Positions 45,951-55,448 of a stretch of DNA of 64,000 nt are shown piece after piece. The notes below the pieces were generated by a model that was not told the origin of the DNA, made no database searches, and saw nothing but the letters and a program-made list of their open reading frames with translations. The stretch lies in NCBI GenBank assembly GCA_003044455.1, contig POWY01000001.1:62001-126000 (forward strand), given 5' to 3'. Positions within the stretch are counted from its first letter, which is position 1, and each line of letters begins with the position of its first letter. The stretch is from Neisseria bergeri (lineage in GTDB: Bacteria; Pseudomonadota; Gammaproteobacteria; Burkholderiales; Neisseriaceae). Made by a program: the position numbers and the translations under genes.

Positions 45951-46552
45951 TTTTCACCCTGCTGTTTATTGCGGGTAAACGGACATTGCGAAATCCCCAG
46001 TTTTTCCCAACCTTCATGCCCCATTTTTTCCAGCAGGGCGATATTGCGTTCGAATATTGCTGAAGCGTCGGGAAAGGCTTGCGCAGCTTTGGCAATGCTG
46101 TCTTCTCGGATGAGGTGCAGCGTCGGATAGGGAGAACGGTTGGTGTAGTTGCCGATGTCGTCGGGTTCGGTATTCTGAAAGCGGAATTGGGGATGGAACG
46201 GTGCGATTTGGACGATGCCTTCCAAGCCGTTTTCGACAACGGCGGCATCGGCAATGTCGAGCATATCGTTGAATACGTCGAAATCGGGGAATAGGGTCGG
46301 GTGAACCAGCAGGGTGGTTTCCAGTTCGGTGGCGGGCGTATTGCCCAGTCGCTGCAGTTCTTCGTCCAAGTCTTCCAAAAAACCGTCAAGGTGTTTGGCT
46401 TCGCTGATTGCGATGCGGACAAGGTTTTTAACGTGGGGGGCTTTGGCAAAGGGACACAGGTTCAGACCGATGACGGCTTTTTCCAACCATTGTCCGGTGT
46501 GTTCGGCAACAGCATCTTTATTTTCGGAAGTATTGATATTCATTATTGTCAT
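45947..46552 (-). CDS. DUF1415 family protein
   Basis: 201 residues, soluble. Family landmarks are WLEKAVIGLNLCPFAKAP near residue 22-39 and a C-terminal GISQCPFTRNK, with conserved Cys in each; PFHPQFRF lies in the middle. No activity is known for DUF1415. ATG 46552 (MTIMNINTS) and ATG 46543 (MNINTS) are both plausible and neither has a clear ribosome site. It precedes the membrane gene ybaN with a 4-bp overlap. Confidence 0.85.
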   Translation of the reverse strand: MTIMNINTSENKDAVAEHTGQWLEKAVIGLNLCPFAKAPHVKNLVRIAISEAKHLDGFLEDLDEELQRLGNTPATELETTLLVHPTLFPDFDVFNDMLDIADAAVVENGLEGIVQIAPFHPQFRFQNTEPDDIGNYTNRSPYPTLHLIREDSIAKAAQAFPDASAIFERNIALLEKMGHEGWEKLGISQCPFTRNKQQGEK

Positions 46553-46594
46553 GTAAATGTGTTTGCAGATTGCATGTGCGGGAAAGGAAGGACA

Positions 46595-47077
46595 TTATTC
46601 CTTCAGCAGGTGGTTGAGCGGCAGGGATGTGGTGTGTTTGATTTCTTTTAAAACAAAGCTCGATTGCGCATCCTGTACGCCGTGGTGGGACAGGAGCGTA
46701 TCCAAAACAAAATGGGAAAACGCGTTCATATCGGTAAAAAATGCCTGAAGCAGGTAGTCGGTTTCCCCTGTCAGGGCGAAGCAGCTCAAGACTTCCGGCC
46801 ATTTTCGAACCGATGCGGCAAAATCTTCCCGCGCATCTTTTGCTTTGCTGATGGAAACGCGGATAAATGCCTGAAGCCCCAGATTAACGGATTCCGGAGA
46901 CAGCAGCGCGGCATATTGGCGGACGATGCCGGCATCTTCCAACTGCTTCAGACGGCGCAGGCACGGAGAAGGCGAAAGTGCGACACGTTCGGACAGTTCG
47001 ACATTGGTGAGCCTGCCGTTTTCCTGGAGAACCTGTAAGATTTTAATATCGGTTTTGTCTAAAGTGAGTTGGGGCAT
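46595..47077 (-). CDS. lrp: Lrp/AsnC family transcriptional regulator
   Basis: 160 residues. N-terminal winged HTH (LDKTDIKILQVLQENGRLTNVELSERVALSPSPCLRRLKQLEDAGIV) and a C-terminal RAM ligand domain ending near the VLKEIKHTTSLPL strand. It matches the meningococcal Lrp-like regulator NMB0573, reported to bind leucine and methionine and to control responses to nutrient-poor conditions. It reads away from the glycine cleavage genes, with 210 bp between its start and the riboswitch. Confidence 0.92.
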   Translation of the reverse strand: MPQLTLDKTDIKILQVLQENGRLTNVELSERVALSPSPCLRRLKQLEDAGIVRQYAALLSPESVNLGLQAFIRVSISKAKDAREDFAASVRKWPEVLSCFALTGETDYLLQAFFTDMNAFSHFVLDTLLSHHGVQDAQSSFVLKEIKHTTSLPLNHLLKE

Positions 47078-47287
47078 ATTTGCGTTCCGTTTTAAGGAAT
47101 CCGGATTGTCTGTCCGTATGTTTGCGGCAATCCGCACAGATGGAGGCCATATTAACATATAAAAAGTTATACCGTCATCCGGGACAAATTTTGTTTTCGG
47201 AAAATCATGTGGAAACAGAGGCGGTCGGTTTGCATCTTTTTAAGACGGCTTGCCCAAACCGCCGATTCAAGACATAATCGCGCCATG

Positions 47288-47535
47288 TGCAGGAGAGAGC
47301 TACACCCGATTACGCGTAGCCGCCGAAGGCGCAGATGCCCTTAAATCGCTCAGGCAACAGGGACTGCACATTGAAATAAAACATCTGGAGAGCGGCGTTT
47401 CCCAAAGATACGCCCACCGAAGGGGAGAAGGCCGTCTGAACCACCATTCAGACAACCGCGCAAAGCAGTGAGCAGACTGGTTTGCCATCAAGCGGATACG
47501 GCCGAAAATCTCAGGTCCAAGGACAGATAGGGTCT
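47288..47535 (+). promoter_or_regulatory. Tandem glycine riboswitch controlling gcvT
   Basis: Aptamer 1 (about 47290-47370) shows GGAGAGA, the CCGCCGAAGGCGCA core and CTCAGGCAACAGGGACTG. Aptamer 2 (about 47384-47534) shows GGAGAGCG, CACCGAAGGGGAGAA and ATCTCAGGTCCAAGGACAGA. The two are joined by a short linker, as in the gcvT-class tandem riboswitch. Aptamer 2 has an enlarged variable arm containing AGGCCGTCTGAA and ATTCAGAC, i.e. a DUS forming part of a stem. A CCGC ... GCGG hairpin follows at 47537-47553, within 40 bp of the gcvT start, suggesting control of translation or early termination. Confidence 0.9.
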
Positions 47536-47589
47536 TCCGCGCATCTTGTGCGGACGACATCTGAACAATAAATCTGGAGAAACTTGAGA

Positions 47590-48690
47590 ATGACTGCCCT
47601 GAAAACCACCCCATTTCATCAAGCCCATCAAGATGCAGGCGCGAAGCTGGTAGATTTTGTCGGCTGGGAGCTGCCCATCCATTATGGTTCACAAATCGCC
47701 GAACACGAAGCCGTGCGCACCGATGCTGGTATGTTCGACGTATCCCATATGCTCGTTACCGACGTCGCCGGAGCGAACGCCAAAGCCTTTTTCCGCAAAC
47801 TGATTGCCAACGACGTTGCCAAACTTGCTTTCGTCGGCAAAGCCCTTTATTCCGCGCTGCTCAACGACAACGGCGGCGTGATTGACGACTTAATCGTTTA
47901 CCGCACCAACGAAGCCGAAACCCAATACCGCATCGTGTCCAACGGCGCGACCCGCGAAAAAGACACGGCGCAATTCCACAAAGTTGGACAAGAGTTCGGC
48001 GTTGTCTTTAATCCGCGCTACGACCTCGGCATGCTCGCCGTGCAAGGTCCTAAAGCCATCAAAAAACTCCTGACCGTTAAACCCGAATGGGCGGATGTCG
48101 TCCACAACCTCAAACCGTTCCAAGGCGCGGATTTGGGCAACGATTGGTTTGTCGCCCGCACCGGCTATACCGGCGAAGACGGCGTCGAAGTGATTCTGCC
48201 GAGCACTGAAGCCGTCGCATTCTTCAAAGCCCTGCAAGCAGCAGGCGTACAGCCTTGCGGCCTCGGCGCACGTGACACCCTGCGCATGGAAGCTGGTATG
48301 AACCTCTACGGCAACGATATGGACGACAATACCAGCCCGCTCGAAGCAGGCATGGGTTGGACCGTTGACTTGAAAGACGAAAGCCGCGACTTCGTCGGCA
48401 AAGCAGCCTTGCTGGCATTGAAAGAAAAAGGTGTTGCCGTCAAACAAGTCGGTTTGCTGCTCGACAAAGGCGGCATCCTGCGCGCGCATATGGAAGTGTT
48501 GACCGACAAAGGCAAAGGCGAAACCACCAGCGGCGTATTCTCGCCCAGCCTGAAACAATCCATCGCCATCGCCCGCGTACCGAAAGATTTTGACGGCGAT
48601 ACCGCCAAAGTGCTGATGCGCGGCAAGGAAGTGGACGTGCGCATACTGAAGCTGCCGTTCGTCCGCAACGGTCAAAAACAGTTTGATTAA
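47590..48690 (+). CDS. gcvT: Aminomethyltransferase, glycine cleavage T-protein
   Basis: 366 residues. It releases ammonia from aminomethyl-lipoyl GcvH and transfers the methylene to tetrahydrofolate. Landmarks: start [29 protein letters not shown], folate-site VSHM and [18 protein letters not shown], and [18 protein letters not shown]. The ATG at 47590 follows GGAGAAACTTGAGA; an in-frame TTG two codons earlier is not needed. Expression is under the upstream glycine riboswitch. gcvH follows 160 bp later; gcvP is not nearby. Confidence 0.97.
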   Translation: MTALKTTPFHQAHQDAGAKLVDFVGWELPIHYGSQIAEHEAVRTDAGMFDVSHMLVTDVAGANAKAFFRKLIANDVAKLAFVGKALYSALLNDNGGVIDDLIVYRTNEAETQYRIVSNGATREKDTAQFHKVGQEFGVVFNPRYDLGMLAVQGPKAIKKLLTVKPEWADVVHNLKPFQGADLGNDWFVARTGYTGEDGVEVILPSTEAVAFFKALQAAGVQPCGLGARDTLRMEAGMNLYGNDMDDNTSPLEAGMGWTVDLKDESRDFVGKAALLALKEKGVAVKQVGLLLDKGGILRAHMEVLTDKGKGETTSGVFSPSLKQSIAIARVPKDFDGDTAKVLMRGKEVDVRILKLPFVRNGQKQFD

Positions 48691-48696
48691 TATCGG

Positions 48697-48731
48697 TTCA
48701 GACGGCATTTTCATTTCATATGCCGTCTGAA
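48697..48731 (+). terminator. DUS inverted pair after gcvT
   Basis: TTCAGACGGCAT faces ATGCCGTCTGAA around 11 bp, the reverse order to most pairs here. The stem is perfect, with only a short T tract. Confidence 0.6.
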
Positions 48732-48852
48732 AGCAGGTTTTAATTGTTGTCCGATACGGACGTTTGTAGAAAGCCTTGAACAAGGTATCTGTGGATATTG
48801 ATTTATACAGATGCCGTCTGAAAATAACCCCCTACCAATGGAGAATCAAACC

Positions 48853-49239
48853 ATGAGCAACAACATCCCGGTCGAACTGAAATACGTTGCCAGCCATGAA
48901 TGGCTGCGCCTTGAAGAAGACGGTACCATCACCGTCGGCATTACCCACCACGCGCAAGAGCTGTTGGGCGACATCGTGTTTGTCGAGCTGCCTGAAGTCG
49001 GCGCGAACCTTGCCGCCGAAGAACAAGCCGGTGTGGTTGAGTCTGTAAAAGCCGCATCTGACGTGTACGCGCCGGTTGCAGGCGAAGTCGTTGCCGTCAA
49101 TGATGACTTGCCCAGCGCACCGGAAACTGCCAACAGCGACCCTTACGGCGCAGGCTGGTTCTTCAAAATCAAACCTGCCAATCCTGCCGATTACGACGGT
49201 CTTTTGACTGCCGAACAATACGCGGGCGAAGTAGATTAA
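48853..49239 (+). CDS. gcvH: Glycine cleavage H-protein
   Basis: 128 residues, normal length. The lipoyl lysine is Lys66 in [14 protein letters not shown]. It shuttles the aminomethyl group between P, T and L proteins. The ATG at 48853 with GGAG 9 nt upstream fits the family N-terminus ([18 protein letters not shown]). An in-frame ATG 42 nt upstream is just a DUS reading MPSE. It is separated from gcvT by a DUS pair but probably co-transcribed at least in part. Confidence 0.97.
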   Translation: MSNNIPVELKYVASHEWLRLEEDGTITVGITHHAQELLGDIVFVELPEVGANLAAEEQAGVVESVKAASDVYAPVAGEVVAVNDDLPSAPETANSDPYGAGWFFKIKPANPADYDGLLTAEQYAGEVD

Positions 49240-49270
49240 ACTGCCTGACGGCAACCGTCGGACAAACGGA

Positions 49271-49317
49271 AACTGCACCTTCAGACGGTATTTCTGCGGT
49301 CGGAGGTGCAGTTTTTT
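49271..49317 (+). terminator. Intrinsic terminator of gcvH
   Basis: AACTGCACCT faces AGGTGCAGTT, then T6. A DUS-like TTCAGACGGTAT sits in the loop, so here the uptake motif is not the stem. Confidence 0.88.
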
Positions 49318-49382
49318 GTCCGTGTTTTAAGGAAGCAGTTAGGCTATAATAACGGCCTATATTCATCTTTACCGATTTTTTC

Positions 49383-50630
49383 ATGCAACTTACCGCCGTC
49401 GGACTCAATCATCAAACCGCACCTTTAAGCATACGGGAAAAGCTGGCGTTTGCCGCCGCCACCCTGCCTGAAGCTGTCCGCAATCTTGCCCGAAGCAATG
49501 CGGCAACGGAGGCGGTAATCCTTTCTACCTGCAACCGCACCGAGCTTTACTGCGTCGGCGATTCGGAAGAAATCATCCGATGGCTTGCCGATTACCACAG
49601 TTTGCCGATTGAAGAAATCCGTCCGTATCTGTACACGCTGGATATGCAGGAAACCGTGCGCCATGCTTTCCGCGTCGCCTGCGGGCTGGATTCGATGGTG
49701 TTGGGCGAGCCGCAGATTTTGGGGCAGATTAAGGATGCGGTCAGAGTTGCTCAAGAGCAGGAAAGTATGGGTAAGAAACTCAATGCCCTGTTCCAAAAAA
49801 CCTTTTCTGTTGCTAAAGAGGTCCGTACCGATACCGCTGTCGGCGAAAACTCGGTTTCCATGGCTTCAGCTTCCGTCAAATTGGCAGAGCAGATTTTCCC
49901 CGATATAGGCGACCTTAATGTTTTATTCATCGGTGCGGGTGAGATGATTGAGCTGGTTGCCACTTATTTTGCTGCTAAAAACCCCAGATTGATGACGGTT
50001 GCCAACCGGACGTTGGCGCGTGCACAGGAGTTATGCGACAAGCTCGGTGTTAACGCCGAACCGTGCCTGCTGTCCGATCTGCCTGCCATTCTGCACGATT
50101 ACGACGTAGTGGTTTCTTCAACGGCGAGCCAGCTTCCGATAGTCGGCAAAGGTATGGTGGAGCGTGCATTGAAACAAAGGCAGAGTATGCCGTTGTTCAT
50201 GCTTGATTTGGCAGTGCCGCGCGATATTGAAGCGGAAGTCGGCGATTTGAATGATGCCTATCTTTATACTGTGGACGATATGGTCAATATCGTCCAAAGC
50301 GGTAAGGAGGCAAGGCAGAAGGCCGCCGCCGCCGCCGAAACGCTGGTGTCCGAGAAGGTTGCCGAATTTGTCAGGCAGCAGCAGGGCAGGCAGAGTGTCC
50401 CCTTGATTAAAGCCTTGCGGGACGAGGGCGAAAAAGCGCGCAAACAGGTGTTGGAAAATGCGATGAAACAGCTTGCCAAAGGCGCAACGGCAGAAGAGGT
50501 TTTGGAAAGGCTGTCGATCCAACTGACCAACAAGCTGCTGCATTCGCCGACCCAAACCTTGAATAAGGCGGGGGAAGAAGATAAAGATTTGGTTCATGCC
50601 GTCGCGCAGATTTATCATTTGGACAAATAA
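49383..50630 (+). CDS. hemA: Glutamyl-tRNA reductase
   Basis: 415 residues. First committed enzyme of the C5 heme pathway, reducing glutamyl-tRNA to glutamate-1-semialdehyde with NADPH. The catalytic Cys50 is in STCNRTELY; GLNHQTAPLSIREK opens the catalytic domain, VLFIGAGEM is the NADPH motif, and a long C-terminal helix dimerises. A TATAAT -10 (GGCTATAATAAC near 49346) lies about 30 bp before the ATG. Monocistronic, closed by a DUS hairpin. Confidence 0.97.
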   Translation: MQLTAVGLNHQTAPLSIREKLAFAAATLPEAVRNLARSNAATEAVILSTCNRTELYCVGDSEEIIRWLADYHSLPIEEIRPYLYTLDMQETVRHAFRVACGLDSMVLGEPQILGQIKDAVRVAQEQESMGKKLNALFQKTFSVAKEVRTDTAVGENSVSMASASVKLAEQIFPDIGDLNVLFIGAGEMIELVATYFAAKNPRLMTVANRTLARAQELCDKLGVNAEPCLLSDLPAILHDYDVVVSSTASQLPIVGKGMVERALKQRQSMPLFMLDLAVPRDIEAEVGDLNDAYLYTVDDMVNIVQSGKEARQKAAAAAETLVSEKVAEFVRQQQGRQSVPLIKALRDEGEKARKQVLENAMKQLAKGATAEEVLERLSIQLTNKLLHSPTQTLNKAGEEDKDLVHAVAQIYHLDK

Positions 50631-50646
50631 CGGTGCGCCGGGAAAA

Positions 50647-50675
50647 ATGCCGTCTGAAGAGGTTTCAGACGGCAT
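50647..50675 (+). terminator. DUS hairpin terminator of hemA
   Basis: ATGCCGTCTGAA and TTCAGACGGCAT with a 5-bp loop, then T5. Confidence 0.85.
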
Positions 50676-50771
50676 TTTTGTGCAGGCCGGCAACATCGTA
50701 AAATCCCACATTATATAGATGTAATCACAAAGTATTATCTTGTATGCGGATTGGTTTTAAGATTTGTAAAC

Positions 50772-50820
50772 TTGACTTGCGTCAAAAAAATGCCGTTAGT
50801 TGATTCATATAATATCCATA
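50772..50820 (+). promoter_or_regulatory. FNR-type class II promoter of the nos cluster
   Basis: TTGACttgcGTCAA (50772-50785) is a perfect FNR/ANR/NNR-family half-site pair; the FNR consensus is TTGAT-N4-ATCAA. TATAAT lies at 50808-50813. A start site near 50820 puts the operator centre at -41.5, the class II activator position, with no separate -35 box. Activation under low oxygen, possibly also NO, is inferred. Confidence 0.82.
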
Positions 50821-50844
50821 TTAAAGAGTATCGGTATATCGGTG

Positions 50845-53181
50845 ATGGCTATGTCCTGTTTTTCAATCCGGCGTATGTCCGTGTTTCGGGCGCGGATAAC
50901 GGCGTTTTTTGCCGCCTTTGTCTTTTTGACGGCGGCATTGCCCGCCTATGCGGAGCGTCTGCCTGATTTTTTGGCGAAAATCCAACCTTCGGAAATCTTC
51001 CCGGGAGCGGATCGTTACGGCAAGCCGGAAGGCAAGCCTATGGTCGCCCGCGTTTACAAAGGCGATGAGCAGCTCGGTTTGGTCTATATCACGACCGATG
51101 TGGTTAATACGCGCGGTTATTCGAGCAAGCCGATCGATACGCTGATGGCGTTGGCAAACGACGGCACGATAGCAGGGGCGAAACTGGTCGATCATCACGA
51201 GCCGATTATGCTGATCGGTATTCCGCAGTCGCGTGTCGATAAATTCATCGACAAATATATCGGTCTGAACTTTATTAAAAATCCGCCGACTCCGGGCGTG
51301 GCGCCGGGCGACATTATCAGCGGTGCGACTGTTACGCTGATGGTGATTAACGACAGTATCCAGCGTTCGTACAAGGTCATTGCCAACCAATACCGCTTGG
51401 GTTCGGATAAGGCTCTTCAGACGGCATCCGCTTCCGATGTTCAGGAAGCCGCGCCTGCGGTAAAAACCCGTCCGCGCCGTATGGCAAATCCCGACAAGCA
51501 GGATATTTTGTCTTGGGACGAACTTTTGAAACAAAAGGCCGTCGGCCATCTGCATATCACGCTCGATCAAATCAACAAGCTTTTTGAGAAAGGCGGCAAG
51601 GCCGGCGTGGCCGATCACGCCGAACAGGGCGATCCTGACGATACCTTTATTGATTTGTATGTTGCCTTGGTCAGCCAGCCTTCCATCGGTAAAAGCTTGC
51701 TGGGTGAGGACGGCTGGGCGCATCTGCAAAAACGGCTGAAGCCCGGGCAGCAGGCGGTTTTGGTTGCCGGAGAGGGCCGTTATTCTTGGAAAGGTTCGGG
51801 CTATGTGCGCGGCGGTATTTTCGACCGTATCGAGATGATTCAGGGGGAGAACAGCTTCCGTTTTACCGATGCCCAACACGAACGCGTCGTCGCACTGTCT
51901 GCCGCCGGTGCGCCGCGTTTTAAAGAAGTTTCTTGGTTTACCATCCCTGAAGGCGTAGAGTTTGACGGTGCGGAGCCGTGGCGGCTGCAATTGATGGTTC
52001 AGCGCGTATTGAGCGTGAACGATAAAGCCTTCGTTACCGCCGATTTGGATTACGAACTGCCCCAAGGTTATTACGTCGACGACCCTAAAGCGCCGCCCGT
52101 AGAAATCAGCGCGCCTGTCGAAGCCGTACCTGCCGCAGCATCCGATACCGCTTCAGACGGCATTGCCGAAGATGCGTCAGCTGAAAACGGTGTATCCAAC
52201 CAATTATGGAAACAGATTTGGAAAGCGAAACAGGGGCAGATTATCGTTGTCGGCATTGCGCTGACCATCCTGCTTTTGGTATTCCTGTTCCAAGACTGGA
52301 TTGTGCGTTACGAAAAATGGTACGACCGCTTCCGCCTCGCCTTTTTGACCTTCACGCTCTTCTATATCGGCTGGTATGCGCAGGCACAGCTTTCGGTCGT
52401 CAATACGCTGACGCTGTTTTCCGCCATCCTTACCGAATTTCATTGGGAATTTTTCCTGATGGATCCGATAGTGTTCATCCTTTGGCTGTTTACGGCTGCA
52501 ACTATGCTGCTGTGGAACAGGGGGACGTTTTGCGGTTGGCTGTGTCCGTTCGGCTCATTGCAGGAATTGACCAACCGCATTGCCAAAAAACTGGGTGTGA
52601 AACAGATTATCGTGCCGCATATGCTGCATACCCGTTTAAGCGTCATCAAGTATCTGATTTTCTTCGGGCTTTTGGCAATTTCTCTGTATGATCTGGGTAC
52701 GGCGGAAAAATTTGCAGAAGTCGAACCCTTCAAAACCGCGATTATCTTGAAATTTATGCGCGATTGGTGGTTTGTCGCCTTTGCCGTCGCCCTTTTGGTT
52801 GCAGGACTGTTTATCGAACGTTTCTTCTGCCGTTATCTGTGTCCTTTGGGTGCGGGCATCGCGCTGCCGGGCAGATTCCGCGTGTTCGACTGGCTGCGCC
52901 GCTACAAAATGTGCGGCAACCCCTGCCAAATCTGCACACACGAATGCCCTGTACAAGCGATTGCCCCGGAGGGAGATATCCATCCGAACGAATGTATCCA
53001 GTGCCTGCACTGCCAAGTCATGTACCACCACGATACGCGCTGCCCGCAAGTTGTGGCAGTGAATAAGAAAAAACAAAAACAGGCTGCTGCCAAATCAGGG
53101 GAATTGGAGGGTGTATCCAAGCAGCCGCAGGAACAGGTCGTTCATTTTGTCAAACCCGAAACGGCGCAACCTGAAAAATAA
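50845..53181 (+). CDS. nosR: Nitrous oxide reductase maturation/electron donor protein NosR
   Basis: 778 residues from ATG 50845 (a second possible start is 50875). Signal peptide ends near PAYA; a periplasmic FMN domain follows with flavinylation motif GDIISGATVTL (Thr162). Several membrane helices come next, with CGWLCP and CRYLCP cysteine motifs, and a C-terminal polyferredoxin (CGNPCQICTHECP, CIQCLHCQ). NosR passes quinol electrons to NosZ and is needed for its activity. The frame is uninterrupted, unlike the truncated nosR I recall from gonococcus. The FNR-type promoter lies directly upstream. Confidence 0.95.
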   Translation: MAMSCFSIRRMSVFRARITAFFAAFVFLTAALPAYAERLPDFLAKIQPSEIFPGADRYGKPEGKPMVARVYKGDEQLGLVYITTDVVNTRGYSSKPIDTLMALANDGTIAGAKLVDHHEPIMLIGIPQSRVDKFIDKYIGLNFIKNPPTPGVAPGDIISGATVTLMVINDSIQRSYKVIANQYRLGSDKALQTASASDVQEAAPAVKTRPRRMANPDKQDILSWDELLKQKAVGHLHITLDQINKLFEKGGKAGVADHAEQGDPDDTFIDLYVALVSQPSIGKSLLGEDGWAHLQKRLKPGQQAVLVAGEGRYSWKGSGYVRGGIFDRIEMIQGENSFRFTDAQHERVVALSAAGAPRFKEVSWFTIPEGVEFDGAEPWRLQLMVQRVLSVNDKAFVTADLDYELPQGYYVDDPKAPPVEISAPVEAVPAAASDTASDGIAEDASAENGVSNQLWKQIWKAKQGQIIVVGIALTILLLVFLFQDWIVRYEKWYDRFRLAFLTFTLFYIGWYAQAQLSVVNTLTLFSAILTEFHWEFFLMDPIVFILWLFTAATMLLWNRGTFCGWLCPFGSLQELTNRIAKKLGVKQIIVPHMLHTRLSVIKYLIFFGLLAISLYDLGTAEKFAEVEPFKTAIILKFMRDWWFVAFAVALLVAGLFIERFFCRYLCPLGAGIALPGRFRVFDWLRRYKMCGNPCQICTHECPVQAIAPEGDIHPNECIQCLHCQVMYHHDTRCPQVVAVNKKKQKQAAAKSGELEGVSKQPQEQVVHFVKPETAQPEK

Positions 53182-53308
53182 GCATCCGGAGGAAGCCTGA
53201 AGCCAAAGTGTCAGACGGGCAGGGCTTTCCCGGTAAAAGAACAAAATTTTTTCCCATCGGCTTGCCGTCTGAAAACCGGTTTGCCGTATTTTATCCAAGG
53301 AGTGTTGT

Positions 53309-55276
53309 ATGTCAGACGAAAAATTAGAACAAAACGGCTTGAGCCGTCGTTCATTCTTAGGTACGGCCGCCGCTTCCGGTGCAGGTATTGCCGGTGCGGG
53401 TCTGTTGGGTTTGGCGGGTTGCTCTAAAAACGGCGAACCGGCTGCCGCTAACGCTTCCGGAGCGGCCCCCGTCGCCAAGGCGCAAGGGGAATCCAAACCG
53501 GGCCAACTGTCTTCCGAAGTCGGTCCGGGCGAACTCGATCAATATTACGGTTTCCTTTCCGGCGGCCAGTCCGGCGAGATGCGCCTGATCGGCCTGCCTT
53601 CTATGCGCGAACTGATGCGTATCCCCGTGTTCAATATGGACAGCGCGACCGGTTGGGGACGTACCAATGAGAGTTTGAAAGTCCTCAACGGCAATATTAC
53701 CGAAGAAACCCGTAAATTCTTAAAAGACAGCGGTCTGCGCTGCTACCCCAACGGCGACCTTCACCACCCGCACCTGTCGTTTACCGACCAAACTTACGAC
53801 GGCCGCTATGCCTATGCCAACGATAAGGCAAACAACCGCGTCTGCCGCGTGCGTCTGGATGTGATGAAGGCCGACAAAATCATCGACATCCCCAATGCCT
53901 CGGGTATCCACGGCCTGCGTCCGCAACGTTATCCGAAAACCGGTTATGTCTTTGCCAACGGCGAACATATTACCCCTGTCAGCGGTGTAGGCAAACTGGA
54001 TGATGCGAAAACCTGGAATGCCGTTTATACCGCCATCGACGGCGAAACCATGGAAATCGCATGGCAGGTATTGGTTGACGGCAACCTGGACAACGGCGAT
54101 GCCGACTACCAAGGCAAATATTCTTTTGCCACCTGCTACAACTCCGAGCGCGCGCTGACCGTGCAAGGTGCGTCTTCCAACGAACAGGACTGGTGCGTCG
54201 TTTTCGACTTGAAAGCCATCGAGGAAGGCATCAAAGCGGGCGACTTCAAAGAAGTGAACGGCGTGAAAATGCTGGACGGCCGCGCTGAAGCCAAATCCAA
54301 ATACACGCGTTATATCCCTGTGCCGAACTCTCCGCACGGCTGTAACGCAAGCCCCGACGGCAAATACATTATGCTCAACGGCAAACTGTCTCCGACCGTT
54401 ACCGTATTGGATGTCAGCAAACTGGACGATTTGTTTGCCGGCAAAATCAAAGAGCGCGATGTGGTCGTAGCCGAACCGCAACTGGGTCTCGGCCCCTTAC
54501 ACACTGCATTTGACGGTCGCGGCAATGCTTATACGACATTGTTTATCGACAGCCAAATGGTGAAATGGAATATCGACGACGCAATCAAAGCCTACAAAGG
54601 CGACAAAGTCGATCCGATCAAACAAAAACTCGACGTTCACTACCAACCGGGCCACAACCATACGACTATGGGCGAAACCAAAGAAGCCGACGGCCAATGG
54701 CTGGTGTCTTTGAACAAGTTTTCTAAAGACCGCTTCCTGAATGCCGGCCCGTTGAAACCCGAGTGCGACCAATTGATCGACATCTCCGGCGACGAAATGC
54801 GTCTGGTACACGATAATCCGACTTTTGCCGAACCGCACGACTTGTGTTTGGTTGCCGCGTCCAAACTGAACCCGGGCAAAACTTGGGACCGCAAAGACCC
54901 GTGGTTCTGGCAGGATGCTTTGGAACAGGCGAAAAAAGACGGTGTTGAGTTGGAAAAAGCCGCCAAAGTCGTACGCGAAGGCAACAAAGTACGCGTGTAT
55001 ATGACGGCCGTCGCGCCTGCTTACAGTATCCCGCAATTTGAAGTGAACCAAGGCGACGAAGTAACCGTTTACGTTACCAACGTCGAAACCATCGAGGATC
55101 TGACCCACGGTTTCACTTTGGAAGGCTACGGCATCGCTATGGAAATCGGTCCGCAAGCCACTTCTTCCGTAACCTTCAAAGCCGTCCGTCCGGGCGTGCA
55201 CTGGTACTACTGCCAATGGTTCTGCCACGCCTTGCACATGGAAATGTCCGGTCAGATGATTGTTCATCCCAAATAA
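53309..55276 (+). CDS. nosZ: Nitrous oxide reductase NosZ (clade I), possible Tat lipoprotein
   Basis: 655 residues. Reduces N2O to N2, the last denitrification step. Twin-arginine signal LSRRSFLG (Arg13-14) followed by GLLGLAGC, a lipobox with Cys38, then an Ala-rich linker. The seven-bladed CuZ propeller contains [22 protein letters not shown] and GHNHTTMGE. The cupredoxin CuA domain near the end has Cys635, Trp637, Cys639, His643 and Met646 in [12 protein letters not shown]. All copper ligands that can be recognised are present. AAGGAG precedes the ATG. It lies 127 bp after nosR. Confidence 0.96.
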   Translation: MSDEKLEQNGLSRRSFLGTAAASGAGIAGAGLLGLAGCSKNGEPAAANASGAAPVAKAQGESKPGQLSSEVGPGELDQYYGFLSGGQSGEMRLIGLPSMRELMRIPVFNMDSATGWGRTNESLKVLNGNITEETRKFLKDSGLRCYPNGDLHHPHLSFTDQTYDGRYAYANDKANNRVCRVRLDVMKADKIIDIPNASGIHGLRPQRYPKTGYVFANGEHITPVSGVGKLDDAKTWNAVYTAIDGETMEIAWQVLVDGNLDNGDADYQGKYSFATCYNSERALTVQGASSNEQDWCVVFDLKAIEEGIKAGDFKEVNGVKMLDGRAEAKSKYTRYIPVPNSPHGCNASPDGKYIMLNGKLSPTVTVLDVSKLDDLFAGKIKERDVVVAEPQLGLGPLHTAFDGRGNAYTTLFIDSQMVKWNIDDAIKAYKGDKVDPIKQKLDVHYQPGHNHTTMGETKEADGQWLVSLNKFSKDRFLNAGPLKPECDQLIDISGDEMRLVHDNPTFAEPHDLCLVAASKLNPGKTWDRKDPWFWQDALEQAKKDGVELEKAAKVVREGNKVRVYMTAVAPAYSIPQFEVNQGDEVTVYVTNVETIEDLTHGFTLEGYGIAMEIGPQATSSVTFKAVRPGVHWYYCQWFCHALHMEMSGQMIVHPK

Positions 55277-55302
55277 TGCGGCCTGACGGCTGAATATGGA
55301 GA

Positions 55303-55337
55303 ATGCCGTCTGAAGACAACCGGTCTTCAGACGGCAT
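55303..55337 (+). terminator. DUS hairpin between nosZ and nosD
   Basis: ATGCCGTCTGAAGAC faces GTCTTCAGACGGCAT, then TTTATAG. It probably limits read-through so that nosDFYL is expressed below nosZ. Confidence 0.75.
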
Positions 55338-55448
55338 TTATAGCCAAACCGTTTGCCGTACCGTTTCAGGCGGTTTCGCTATAAAAACAGGCACATTTGA
55401 ATGATGCTTTATTTTGTTCGGCCATACCGAACGAAACAGAGGGACACT

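Noticed and set aside
47250..47471. 73-codon frame upstream of gcvT
   Set aside because: It lies across the glycine riboswitch; the sequence constraint is RNA structure, not coding.
50863..52065. 400-codon frame opposite nosR
   Set aside because: Antisense shadow of an intact, family-matching nosR.
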